Positions 51,481 to 59,727 are shown, numbered from the stretch's first letter. The stretch is DNA of 64,000 nucleotides from Bacillus sp. WMMC1349 (GCF_013155385.1 NZ_JABJUQ010000007.1:3442501-3506500), one strand, 5' to 3'. Notes: generated by a model not told the origin, from the letters alone. Program-made: numbers and translations.

Positions 51481-52200
51481 ATGAAAAAAATGATCATCAT
51501 CTGTTTTACTTTAATATTAGTGGTGACAGGCGGATGTAGCATAAATGACAAACAAAACAGCAAAACCGAAACTGTCAAACCGATCAACATGGACCCGAAA
51601 GATTTGCCTAAAGTTCCGGCTTTTCAAGATAAGGCAACAAGAGAATATATGGCGTCTACAAAGGAAGTGGAGCCTGGCTATTATTTGTTGGAGTCGAAGT
51701 TGAAGGGGTTTACGATGTTGTTTCCGGAAAACGCTGAATACTCGAATAATTTTTCAGGAATACGAGGTGATTATGAAAAAATAGGTTTCGAGAGTAACAA
51801 CCCAAAAACAAATATTCAGTTTTACGGAACTGTAAAATATTATAAAGAGGAAAGCTTTGTTCACGATCCTGAAACAATGCTTGATACAATAAGAAGTCAA
51901 AATGGACAATATAAAGGTGATTTCGAAAAAAATAGTGTGGCAGACAAAGATATATATTTTGCATACCAGAAATATGTTTTTGATGATTTAAAGAGAAAAT
52001 ATAATTATTCATATAGCTATTTTGGATTTGTAAAATCAACAAAAGAAGACCTAGGGATTGAATACAACTTTACGTTTAGTTGTTTTAAAGATGATCAACC
52101 ATGCTCTTTAAAGGAAAAAGAAGCAAGAATGAAAGCAAAAAAAATTATTCATTCTATAACTTTCAGTAAAAATAAGAAGGAGCAGAAAGATGGCAAGTGA
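51481..52200 (+). CDS. Putative immunity lipoprotein, cassette 5
   Basis: 239 aa, conserved head with Cys19, but the region after residue 80 is clearly different from copies 1-4 (YKEESFVHDPETMLDTIRSQNG; YFGFVKSTKEDLGIEYNF). The Cys pair SCFKDDQPC is kept. This makes it a separate variant, perhaps against a different lipase allele. Overlaps the next start by 11 bp. Confidence 0.85.
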   Translation: MKKMIIICFTLILVVTGGCSINDKQNSKTETVKPINMDPKDLPKVPAFQDKATREYMASTKEVEPGYYLLESKLKGFTMLFPENAEYSNNFSGIRGDYEKIGFESNNPKTNIQFYGTVKYYKEESFVHDPETMLDTIRSQNGQYKGDFEKNSVADKDIYFAYQKYVFDDLKRKYNYSYSYFGFVKSTKEDLGIEYNFTFSCFKDDQPCSLKEKEARMKAKKIIHSITFSKNKKEQKDGK

Positions 52201-52399
52201 AAATATTTTTGCAAATGAAACTGTGAAGATAAGATTAATTGATCTTGAATATCGATATAAAGAGCGCTTTAATACAACTAATAAAAGTGATCTAGCAAAA
52301 GCAAAGCGAGATTTCGAGAGTGATGCGCGTCAAATTTATAAAGAGGAAATGAATAAGGAGCTCCCAAAGAGGTTCTACACATCTGAATTTAGATTATGA
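52190..52399 (+). CDS. Orphan N-terminal fragment of the lipase-toxin, cassette 5
   Basis: Intact 69-codon frame, MASENIFANETVKIRLIDLEYRYKERF, then RQIYKEEMNKELPKRFYTSEFRL and stop. Matches the first 55-60 residues of the 635-aa protein and then ends. Good ribosome binding site within the preceding gene. Same remnant-or-partner question as cassette 2. Confidence 0.7.
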   Translation: MASENIFANETVKIRLIDLEYRYKERFNTTNKSDLAKAKRDFESDARQIYKEEMNKELPKRFYTSEFRL

Positions 52400-52681
52400 A
52401 TAATAAGTTTAATTGTAGATCCCTAAGTTTCCATTCCATCAAAATCCCCATAAGACTTTAGACCTCTTTTCTCGGATAAGAACACACCAACACTCACCCC
52501 TCTTCCCAACCATACCAATGTTCAGCCATGAAAAACGGACCTCAAAAAACGATCTCAAGACCATTTTCCCATTTAATTACATACCGCTATCTTGTTATGA
52601 TGGATATGGATAATATTCTTCAATTGCAAACAGGACATTTGGATCAATTGCTGGCAAGCCCAAACCTTTGGAGGTTGACCT

Positions 52682-53410
52682 ATGAAAAAAATGATCATCA
52701 TCTGTTTCACATTAATATTAGTTGTGACAGGAGGATGCAGTATGAATGACAAACAAAACAGCAAGGAAAACAACAAAACCGAAGCTGTGAAACCGATCGA
52801 CATGGATCCGAAAGATTTACCTAAAGTTCCAGCTTTTCAAGATGAGAAGACTAGAGAGTATATGGCGTCTACGAAGGAAGTGGAGCCTGGATACTATCTG
52901 CTTGAATCGAAGTTGAAGGGGTTTACGATGTTGTTTCCAGAGGAAGCAGTGTATGATGATTTTTTATCGTCTCTTGGAAAAGACAAAGAAATTATCTCCT
53001 TTCGTAATTATAATAAAAAAACAAATGTTGATATGAGTGTATCAGTAGAATACTATCGATACAAATCATATATCAATGATCCGGATGAGATGATGGAGCA
53101 AGTAAGAAAAGATAATGGATATAAAGGAGATTTTGAAAAAATACAAGAAAAAAATAAAAATATTTATTTTGCATATGTGAAAACCATACATGATGATACA
53201 GACACAGAAAGAAATACTACTCATAGCTATATAGGTTATATTAAGTCGAAGGACGAGGACTATGTTGGTATAGTTTTTACATTTGATTTTGTTTGTCTTA
53301 AACATAATCAATCATGCTCTTTAAATGTTGATGAAGCAAGGAAGAAAGCAACTAAAATAGTGAAATCCATTACCTTTAAAATTAACAGGGAGGAGAAAAA
53401 TGGAAACTAA
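52682..53410 (+). CDS. Putative cognate immunity lipoprotein, cassette 6
   Basis: 242 aa, lipobox Cys19 (VVTGGCSMND), conserved head to about residue 80, then the most divergent tail of the array (YYRYKSYINDPDEMMEQVRKDNG; YIGYIKSKDEDYVGIVFTF). Cys pair VCLKHNQSC. Its stop overlaps the start of the full-length toxin gene by 11 bp, so it should be the matched immunity protein. From about 52935 base composition turns clearly A+T-rich and stays so into the toxin gene. Confidence 0.87.
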   Translation: MKKMIIICFTLILVVTGGCSMNDKQNSKENNKTEAVKPIDMDPKDLPKVPAFQDEKTREYMASTKEVEPGYYLLESKLKGFTMLFPEEAVYDDFLSSLGKDKEIISFRNYNKKTNVDMSVSVEYYRYKSYINDPDEMMEQVRKDNGYKGDFEKIQEKNKNIYFAYVKTIHDDTDTERNTTHSYIGYIKSKDEDYVGIVFTFDFVCLKHNQSCSLNVDEARKKATKIVKSITFKINREEKNGN

Positions 53411-55307
53411 AAATATATTTAAAAATGAACATGCTAAACTCCGTTTAATTAATTTAGAATACAGTTATAAAAAAAGATTTGTCTCAAAGAACGCAGATGA
53501 AGTTAAAAAAGCTAAAGAGGACTTTGTAGCAGATGTTCGCAGAATATATAAAGAAGAAACTCATCAAGAATTAACAGAAGATATAGAGATTTATACATCA
53601 AAAGAAATTCTTGAGCAAAACAAAGACAAAACGCTTAAGGATTCAGGTTATGATGGAACTGCTATTCATATAAAGGATGGGGAACAAAATATTGATCAGC
53701 TTCACATTATTTCTGAGGGCAGTGCAGATAATGAAGATTGGAAGTATAATTTTTTTGGTTTGTTTCTTGGGATGGATGATAATCAATATAGAGCAACACG
53801 GGAATTCACAAGTGCTGTAAAGGAGAAAGTCGGAAACTCTAAAGAACTAAAAACATATGGAATGGGGCACTCACTTGCTAATAGTAATCAAGTCATGGTG
53901 CAACTAATTGATGGAGAATTTGATGAAGTTTATGGTGTTAATGGTGCCCAGATTAGCATCGATCAATTATTGCAAGCAGATGATAAATTGGGAAGACATA
54001 TTAAAAATCTGTTTGAGGTCTCAGATCTTTCAACTATCCCACCCGAAAAACTAAAAAAAGCCATCATCAAATACTACAAAGACAAAGGCGTCACAGCAAA
54101 CATCACCCAGCGCATCTCCAAAGATGATCCTCTTTACGGTGTCAGCGGCAAAGCTGACTTCATCACATTCGGTCATGTCAACATGACAGACACAAACCCA
54201 GATATCAAAGGATTTCGCACTGTTATTGACCATATTCCTGATGAAGATATTCGAACTCTGAAAAGATATTTTCAACAGTATTCAGCTGATTATCAAAAAG
54301 GCGGACTGAATGGCTTTGTTAAAGCGGCAATTGGTGCCAATACAGATACCTTTAAAGGTCTTCAACAAGGAGGGCTCTCCTATTTTATTTCACACATGGA
54401 TGAAGTTGGTCATCTCGAAACGACACTCATGAAAAGATTGCCTAAACTAAAGAAGTTTTTCAAAAAAATTAACGATTACAGTGGTCCTGTTCTCGATCAG
54501 CTTGAAGCAACCGGTTATATTGATTCAACAAAAAAACAGACATTAAAAACAGACCTCGAACAAATCAACCAGCACATTGAGAAAATGGAAGGGTTACTTG
54601 AAGATATTGCGAATTCTCAAGAATTTACAAAATACAATCCAGATGGGAATACGTTAGGTTATGTATTAGCAAAGTACCTTGAGATATATCGTACTTATCT
54701 AGACCTGCAAAAATCCCTAGATAAACTTAATGAAGACACAAAAGACCTGATTAAACTCATTGGGAAAGACCATTTCCCAACACCGATGTTAAACGCTTTA
54801 GCCCGAAAAGGTTTCAGTTACCAGGGCGAAGATATGTACTATTCCAAAAAAGGCAACGATGGCAAAGAGATTAAGGTGAATCTTTCATCTGCATTAAGAA
54901 TTTATCGGGAAGGACTGAAGGCTGTTTCCGAAGTGGAAGATGAGATTGACCGTTATTGCCGTATCATTCAGCATGAATTTGACCATGATTTCGACCAGAA
55001 AAAACGCGATTTAAAAATGGAGATTCATCGCATGGAAGCCAACCCAACACTGGCAAAGCTTGATGTCCAAGTGTTGATTCATTCCGGGTTTAGTCACGCA
55101 TTTGATCAAATTGAAAAAGTGGAAGTCCATGATTCATTTGAAACAGCGCCGCTGCCTCAGTTTGACGGTATTGTGAGGGAATTAAAAAATATCGCTAGTG
55201 AAAAGAAGGAGTTTGTCGAAGATGTTCGCTCAAGCATTGAAAAACTGCTTGAGCACGACAAGATGATTTCAGCCATGTTTAATTACCAACCGCAGGAGGC
55301 TGGATAA
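53400..55307 (+). CDS. Probable type VII-secreted lipase toxin, reverse-LXG (TslA-like)
   Basis: 635 aa. Residues 1-60 are the helical N-terminus shared with the array fragments. Residues about 75-290 look like an alpha/beta-hydrolase: nucleophile elbow GMGHSLANSN with Ser158, and Asp/His candidates in KADFITFGHVNM and FRTVIDHIP. Residues about 325-635 are long amphipathic helices, like an LXG targeting domain placed at the C-terminus. No signal peptide or membrane segment. The layout matches Staphylococcus aureus TslA, a T7SS lipase with reversed domains. Base use shifts from A+T-rich to host-like near 54050 (codon 217). A cytosolic lipase is the alternative. Confidence 0.72.
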   Translation: METKNIFKNEHAKLRLINLEYSYKKRFVSKNADEVKKAKEDFVADVRRIYKEETHQELTEDIEIYTSKEILEQNKDKTLKDSGYDGTAIHIKDGEQNIDQLHIISEGSADNEDWKYNFFGLFLGMDDNQYRATREFTSAVKEKVGNSKELKTYGMGHSLANSNQVMVQLIDGEFDEVYGVNGAQISIDQLLQADDKLGRHIKNLFEVSDLSTIPPEKLKKAIIKYYKDKGVTANITQRISKDDPLYGVSGKADFITFGHVNMTDTNPDIKGFRTVIDHIPDEDIRTLKRYFQQYSADYQKGGLNGFVKAAIGANTDTFKGLQQGGLSYFISHMDEVGHLETTLMKRLPKLKKFFKKINDYSGPVLDQLEATGYIDSTKKQTLKTDLEQINQHIEKMEGLLEDIANSQEFTKYNPDGNTLGYVLAKYLEIYRTYLDLQKSLDKLNEDTKDLIKLIGKDHFPTPMLNALARKGFSYQGEDMYYSKKGNDGKEIKVNLSSALRIYREGLKAVSEVEDEIDRYCRIIQHEFDHDFDQKKRDLKMEIHRMEANPTLAKLDVQVLIHSGFSHAFDQIEKVEVHDSFETAPLPQFDGIVRELKNIASEKKEFVEDVRSSIEKLLEHDKMISAMFNYQPQEAG

Positions 55308-55308
55308 A

Positions 55309-55671
55309 ATGGTGAAGCCACTGACTGACCAACTCGAAAAAACGGAAACCGTTTCGCTAAAATATAAGTTTTTAAGCAGTGTTTCAACAGAAGATAAGGT
55401 GAAAAAATTAAATCAACCTCTTCACCATGTCAAAAACAAGATGACTGCCTATGATCAGAAACTAAATGATGAAACTGATAAACAGGAAGGCGCCATTATC
55501 AAAAAGATAAAGGAAGAGGTAGGTAAGAAAAGTCAGAGCTGCAAAAAAAAGATCCATCGAATCAAAGAAGACCATCAAAAACTTGCGGGCACTTACCATG
55601 ATATCATTGAAACGCTTAGAGAACAGAAGATAACAGTTTATTATAAAAAGAAAGTCGATGGAAAGGCCTAA
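55309..55671 (+). CDS. Small helical partner of the lipase toxin
   Basis: 120 aa, almost all helix (MVKPLTDQLEKTETVSLKYKF, then charged coiled-coil segments to DIIETLREQKITVYY). It starts one base after the toxin stop, with GGAGG in the toxin's last codons. Small helical proteins that dock on LXG-type domains (Lap or TlaA/TlaB in other Firmicutes) are normally encoded beside the toxin, and this fits that role by size, fold and position. The sequence itself is not recognised. Confidence 0.65.
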   Translation: MVKPLTDQLEKTETVSLKYKFLSSVSTEDKVKKLNQPLHHVKNKMTAYDQKLNDETDKQEGAIIKKIKEEVGKKSQSCKKKIHRIKEDHQKLAGTYHDIIETLREQKITVYYKKKVDGKA

Positions 55672-55683
55672 ATACACTAGGAG

Positions 55684-55713
55684 TAAGAAAGAACCGCACG
55701 CTTTCTTCTTTAC
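55684..55713 (+). terminator. Terminator after the toxin cluster
   Basis: GTAAGAAAG-AACCGCACG-CTTTCTTCTTTAC forms a stem with a T-rich 3' side, 13 bp after the stop of the helical partner gene. Confidence 0.55.
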
Positions 55714-55812
55714 ACAGTTTAGTTTAGACATGAGAAACTCTCCGCACATGATTCCTAAAACACGAAAATCTTTTAACATATCATAACATAACGAATATAG
55801 GAGACCTATTAA

Positions 55813-56358
55813 ATGAGAATAACCCCCAAAAAATATCATGAGCATCATCTGCATTATCACATCAGATCTGCCACAGAAAAGGATGCGAAAACCTTATCTG
55901 AAGTGAGACTGCAGATAGATGGAGAGACAGAACATTTAGATCGAGAACAAGGTGAAGCTTACATCAGTGAGTTGGGCTTTAAACAAATCATTAAAGATGA
56001 CACTGAAAACATGAATCACCTCTTTTTAGTTGCAGAAGTGAACGAAAAAATCGTCGGTTTCGCTAGATGTGAAGGCAGCAGCTTGAAAAGAACTGCCCAC
56101 AAAGTCGAATTTGGCGTCTGTGTTTTAAAAAAATATTGGGGATATGGAATAGGAAAAAATCTATTAAAAGAAACTATTCGATGGGCAGATGCAAATCGGA
56201 TAAAAAAAATAACTTTGAGTGTACTAGAAACAAACCAAAAAGCGATAAAACTTTATGAAAAATATGGTTTTGAAGTGGAAGGCATCTTAAAAAAAGACAA
56301 ACTGCTTTCTGACGGGAATTATTATCATACGATCTTAATGGCAAGGTTTCATGGCTGA
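55813..56358 (+). CDS. GNAT family N-acetyltransferase
   Basis: 181 aa. GNAT motifs: IRSATEKDAKTLSEVR at the start, acetyl-CoA loop in KKYWGYGIGKNLLKE (RxxGxG-like, G-Y-G-I-G), and VLETNQKAIKLYEKYGFEVEG, the classic beta5-alpha4 segment. Closest in style to RimI/RimJ or ribosomal-protein acetyltransferases; substrate unknown. AGGAGA lies eight bases before the ATG. It sits between the toxin island and a secreted protease. Confidence 0.9.
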   Translation: MRITPKKYHEHHLHYHIRSATEKDAKTLSEVRLQIDGETEHLDREQGEAYISELGFKQIIKDDTENMNHLFLVAEVNEKIVGFARCEGSSLKRTAHKVEFGVCVLKKYWGYGIGKNLLKETIRWADANRIKKITLSVLETNQKAIKLYEKYGFEVEGILKKDKLLSDGNYYHTILMARFHG

Positions 56359-56362
56359 AAGA

Positions 56363-56404
56363 GCTGCCCAATATGCCCACGTTCGGACGATTGGGCAGCC
56401 TGTT
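56363..56404. terminator. Terminator between GNAT gene and secreted protease gene
   Basis: GCTGCCCAAT-loop-ATTGGGCAGC, a perfect 10-bp stem followed by CTGTTT, between convergent genes. Confidence 0.75.
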
Positions 56405-56444
56405 TACACTTAAAACGTTTTAACAGTTTCCCTCTCTTTTTTCA

Positions 56445-57245
56445 CTATTGATACCACACTTTATTGCGCTCAATTTCTCCATTATGATCATCATCCCAGA
56501 CATCAACTTTATATGCATAATCATAATTCATAATGCATTCAATCCCGCTTCCTTGTGGATCATGTCCAACACCAAGGTTATGGGTCAATTCATGTGTTGT
56601 TGCTTTTGCCGAATTTTTCGTTCCCATGTCTAAGACTGTACTGAATGCAGGACCGTTTGGCTTGTAGTTATATTTGTAAGCGACTCCACCAGCTTCATAG
56701 TTTTCGTTTGCTGTAAAACCGATGACAAATTGATAGTTTTCCTTCTTAAATGCTAGAGACATGTTCCATAATATGTCCGAACTATTAACTCCAGAAGAAG
56801 TCCATGGTGCTACACTTTCAACAACAAAATCAATGTCATGGTCACGGTTGAACATCATATCAGCCTGCTCGATAATCTCAACGATTCTTGTCTGCCAATC
56901 GCTGTGCTTCTTCCGGTACTGTTCGTCAGCCACCGGTAATACACTAACCCTTTGTTTACCGGCATCCTCTTTTATTCGAATATTCCCACTATTCACATTC
57001 TGTTTAAACGTTTTTGTGCCTATCACATCTCCTTGTTCATTTAATATTTTTGTTTTTGTTGTTTTTTCAATTTCAACTTTTCCTGTTAAATCTTTGAAAC
57101 TATTTGCTTTCGGTATCGATTCAATCTGAGTCCCATTTTGTTCATGACTGTGTTGGTGAGCACTTAAACTTGAGGCGCCAACTGTCGCTCCGGAAATCAA
57201 ACTGGCAGAAAGAAACATGGTCAAACCAAAAAAACGTTTTTTCAT
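56445..57245 (-). CDS. Secreted metzincin-type zinc metalloprotease
   Basis: 266 aa with a Sec signal peptide (MKKRFFGLTMFLSASLISGATVGA, cleavage near residue 25-30). The catalytic zinc site is HELTHNLGVGHD (HExxHxxGxxH) near residue 218, followed by IMNYDYAYKV with a Met-turn-like Met. A predicted propeptide-like segment lies before about residue 95. The fold is that of M12/reprolysin-like zincins; the substrate is unknown. The ATG at 57243-57245 has AGGAG 11 bases upstream. Not part of the B. subtilis order here. Confidence 0.85.
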   Translation of the reverse strand: MKKRFFGLTMFLSASLISGATVGASSLSAHQHSHEQNGTQIESIPKANSFKDLTGKVEIEKTTKTKILNEQGDVIGTKTFKQNVNSGNIRIKEDAGKQRVSVLPVADEQYRKKHSDWQTRIVEIIEQADMMFNRDHDIDFVVESVAPWTSSGVNSSDILWNMSLAFKKENYQFVIGFTANENYEAGGVAYKYNYKPNGPAFSTVLDMGTKNSAKATTHELTHNLGVGHDPQGSGIECIMNYDYAYKVDVWDDDHNGEIERNKVWYQ

Positions 57246-57344
57246 TTTACACACCACTCCTTTTTTGAATTATTTAAATTTTCTAACATATTAATGGATT
57301 CTCCTTCTTTTTCTAAAAAGATGGTAAATTCATCCTAAATGATA

Positions 57345-57372
57345 AAAAACCTGCCTCATGACAGGTTTTTCA
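57345..57372 (-). terminator. Terminator overlapping the ywgA stop
   Basis: On the minus strand AAAAACCTGTCATGAGGCAGGTTTTTT forms a hairpin that includes the ywgA TGA stop codon in its loop. Confidence 0.75.
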
Positions 57373-57856
57373 GTTTTTCTATGTAGATGATCGCTTCAGC
57401 AAATTCTTCATCTGTATAGCGCTGCTTACTCTTGATCGTAAACACTTTTTCTTTGACCTCTTGTTGATCCATTCCTTCAAAGTAAAGGATCGTAGAAACG
57501 AGTTCCAAAAACCGTGAAGATTGGTGGTTGACTTCATCAATATAAGGTTTGATATCCTTCATATCCAGCTCACACTGATGAAGAAATTCCCTTCCTGCTT
57601 CAGTGGAAGAATATCGATATTGATAATATCCACCTTTTTTCTCTTTGACTTCATCGAGAAATCCGAGATTACAAAGTTCTTCAACCTGAAGTGTGAGTTC
57701 CTCTGAATATGGTCCATAAAAATGAAAATCATATTTTTCATAAAAAGGAAGCCCGAGTTTTTTTGCAATATAGATTATTTTTTGCAGTTTTTTTCTCCCA
57801 ACAATTTCTCCCGAATCTGAGAACACCTTCATCAGCTTTGCATGTTCTTTTAACAA
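57356..57856 (-). CDS. ywgA: Conserved protein YwgA
   Basis: 166 aa from the TTG at 57854-57856 (MLKEHAKLMKVFSDSGEIVGRKKLQKIIYIAKKLG), chosen for the AAGGAG site ten bases upstream; an 8-codon longer start is possible. The family is of unknown function. The sequence is helix-rich with YEKYDFHFYGPYSEELTLQVEELCNLGFL, which looks like a winged-helix or Panacea-like fold (weak inference). It is 30 bp downstream of ywfO, as in Bacillus. Confidence 0.88.
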   Translation of the reverse strand: MLKEHAKLMKVFSDSGEIVGRKKLQKIIYIAKKLGLPFYEKYDFHFYGPYSEELTLQVEELCNLGFLDEVKEKKGGYYQYRYSSTEAGREFLHQCELDMKDIKPYIDEVNHQSSRFLELVSTILYFEGMDQQEVKEKVFTIKSKQRYTDEEFAEAIIYIEKLKNLS

Positions 57857-57886
57857 ATCCCCGACATCTCCTTCATCCAATACTTT

Positions 57887-59185
57887 CTATCTTAATCCGA
57901 GCAGTTCTTTTATTTTTTTTGTATGCCGGTCTTCTGATAATCCTTCAATGATATCAAGTGGAAAATAAAGCTTATGGTCTGTCCGCCGTTTACCTGAAAT
58001 CGCATCAACAATATCGGACTCCCGTGACAGTTCTTTAATTTGACCGTTATGGGTCAGCAAGTGAATCGGGAGCCGCTCCTCTTCTTCTCCGGGTCTGTAA
58101 AAATCATAGGGGAGATCAGATGATGAGTCTACCGCAAGATAATAATCTGGATCAATACCTGCCTCTTTAAACAACGCCGTTAATTCAAAGTAAGTTGACA
58201 TTTCCTCATTCGGATTGAATTCAGCATACTGAAACAATCGACGGTTAATAAAACGGCGACATAAATCAGCCAAAATCGGATCAGCTTCATTCTCCCATGA
58301 CTGAAAATAATAAAGAATAATAGGCTCATCAAGGCTTAAATAATCTGCTAATGTGACATTGCCTTCAAAAAGTGAATCAAAATGAACAGGTGCATGCGTA
58401 AACTCGTAGCCCTCTTGATAAAGCTTCATTGCCCTGTGCAAAATCTTTGTCAAAATCACTTCAGCGCTTCTTGTCACAGGATGAAAATAAACTTGCCAAT
58501 ACATTTGATATCGGCTCATAATATAATCTTCTACAGCATGCATACCCGTTTGTTTGATAACGATTTGATCTTCGCGCGGACGCATGACACGAAGAATTCG
58601 TTCCATATCAAAATGTCCATAGCTGACACCCGTGTAGTACGCATCACGTTGGAGGTAGTCCATACGGTCAGCGTCAATTTGACTTGAAATCAAACTGACC
58701 ACTTGTTTGTTTCGATACGTTTTTGCTATGACTTCAGCGACATCTTTCGGGAACGTGGGGCTCACTTTTTTTAACACTTGATGAACTTCTGTATCACCTA
58801 AAATAATTTGACGGGTAAAATCTTCATGATCAAGACGAAAAACTTTTTCAAATGAGTGTGAGAATGGACCATGTCCTAAATCATGCAGCAGTGCCGCACA
58901 CAAACACAAATCCCGCTCACTATCATCCCATTCTGGTCTGCCTTTAAACACGTCATCAACCATTCTCCTGACAATTTCGTAGACACCAAGTGAATGACTA
59001 AAACGGCTGTGTTCAGCCCCATGAAAAGTTAAGTATGTCGTTCCCAGCTGTTTAATTCTGCGCAACCTTTGAAATTCACGGGTTCCGATCAAATCCCAGA
59101 TCAACTTGTCCCACACATGAACATAGCGGTGAACAGGGTCTTTAAACACTTTTTCTTCTGATAACTTTCCGTATGGATACGCCAT
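57887..59185 (-). CDS. ywfO: HD-domain phosphohydrolase YwfO
   Basis: 432 aa (433 in B. subtilis). HD metal-binding residues are in RFSHSLGVYEIVRR, LLHDLGHGPFSHSFE and ISSQIDADRMDYLQRDAYYTG, the pattern of dGTP triphosphohydrolase-type HD proteins. B. subtilis YwfO belongs to the HD nucleotide phosphohydrolases. The C-terminal half is less conserved. It makes a transcription unit with ywgA. Confidence 0.93.
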   Translation of the reverse strand: MAYPYGKLSEEKVFKDPVHRYVHVWDKLIWDLIGTREFQRLRRIKQLGTTYLTFHGAEHSRFSHSLGVYEIVRRMVDDVFKGRPEWDDSERDLCLCAALLHDLGHGPFSHSFEKVFRLDHEDFTRQIILGDTEVHQVLKKVSPTFPKDVAEVIAKTYRNKQVVSLISSQIDADRMDYLQRDAYYTGVSYGHFDMERILRVMRPREDQIVIKQTGMHAVEDYIMSRYQMYWQVYFHPVTRSAEVILTKILHRAMKLYQEGYEFTHAPVHFDSLFEGNVTLADYLSLDEPIILYYFQSWENEADPILADLCRRFINRRLFQYAEFNPNEEMSTYFELTALFKEAGIDPDYYLAVDSSSDLPYDFYRPGEEEERLPIHLLTHNGQIKELSRESDIVDAISGKRRTDHKLYFPLDIIEGLSEDRHTKKIKELLGLR

Positions 59186-59316
59186 ATATGTCCCTCTTTT
59201 TCAATCAACTGGCTGTCTGTCTGCCAGTTGTCTCTATTTGGCCTATTTCTATTATATCGGCTCACATTTGTTGAAAACATCCTTGAATTTATCTGTGGAT
59301 TTGTTCTAAAAGTAAA

Positions 59317-59341
59317 AACGCCTAACCCAAAAGGGAGGCGA
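59317..59341 (-). terminator. Terminator of the DUF1450 gene
   Basis: On the minus strand CGCCT-CCCTTTTGGGTT-AGGCG followed by TTTTTACTTTT, immediately after the stop. Confidence 0.7.
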
Positions 59342-59566
59342 TTATTTGTTTAATTTTTTCTTAATTTTTTCGATCAGCTCATCTTCAGTAGGAGCAGACA
59401 GCGGACGATTATTCACAAATGCAAATGATTTTTTCCGTCCTGGTCCACAATAAGACTGACAACCGATCTCCACTTTTGCTTCCGGATCGACTTCTTTTAA
59501 TCGAGGCAAAAGCGTCTTTAAATTTGTGGCTTGACAATCATCACATACCCGAAACTCATTAGCCAT
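59342..59566 (-). CDS. DUF1450 family protein
   Basis: 74-aa protein with the cysteine pairs CDDCQATN near the N-terminus and [22 protein letters not shown] in the middle, typical of DUF1450 (YuzB-like), a thioredoxin/ferredoxin-like fold that may bind a metal or Fe-S centre. No function is established. It has a good GGAAG/AAAGGAAG site and is monocistronic. Confidence 0.85.
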   Translation of the reverse strand: MANEFRVCDDCQATNLKTLLPRLKEVDPEAKVEIGCQSYCGPGRKKSFAFVNNRPLSAPTEDELIEKIKKKLNK

Positions 59567-59727
59567 TTCATACGCTTCCTTTCATTTTGTTCATTATCTT
59601 TATGGAAGGCATTCAATTTTGCCGAGCTATCATAAAAATGACACCAAGTTTTATTGTACAGGGATTCTTCTATTCCTGCAAGAAACCATTCACGAAACGA
59701 ACCAAATCCTATTCTTTTAGCAAACTT

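Larger units (their letters stand above)
47041..53550 (+). repeat. Six tandem lipoprotein cassettes (about 1.2 kb units)
   Basis: Lipoprotein starts at 47061, 48255, 49480, 50698, 51481 and 52682 give unit lengths of 1194, 1225, 1218, 783 and 1201 bp. Each unit has the same parts: CTTGGAGGTTGACC ribosome binding site, a lipoprotein gene with near-identical first 80 codons, an overlapping start of a second gene, and in units 1, 2, 3 and 5 a conserved spacer of roughly 260-280 bp. Spacers contain a recurring TGTAACAT/TGTTATGAT block that may be an extended -10 promoter. The first five units end in short or broken second genes; the sixth has the full-length gene. Confidence 0.95.

Noticed and set aside
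47041..53550. Tandem array considered as CRISPR or transposon
   Set aside because: Units are about 1.2 kb gene cassettes, not short repeats with spacers, and no transposase or integrase is present.
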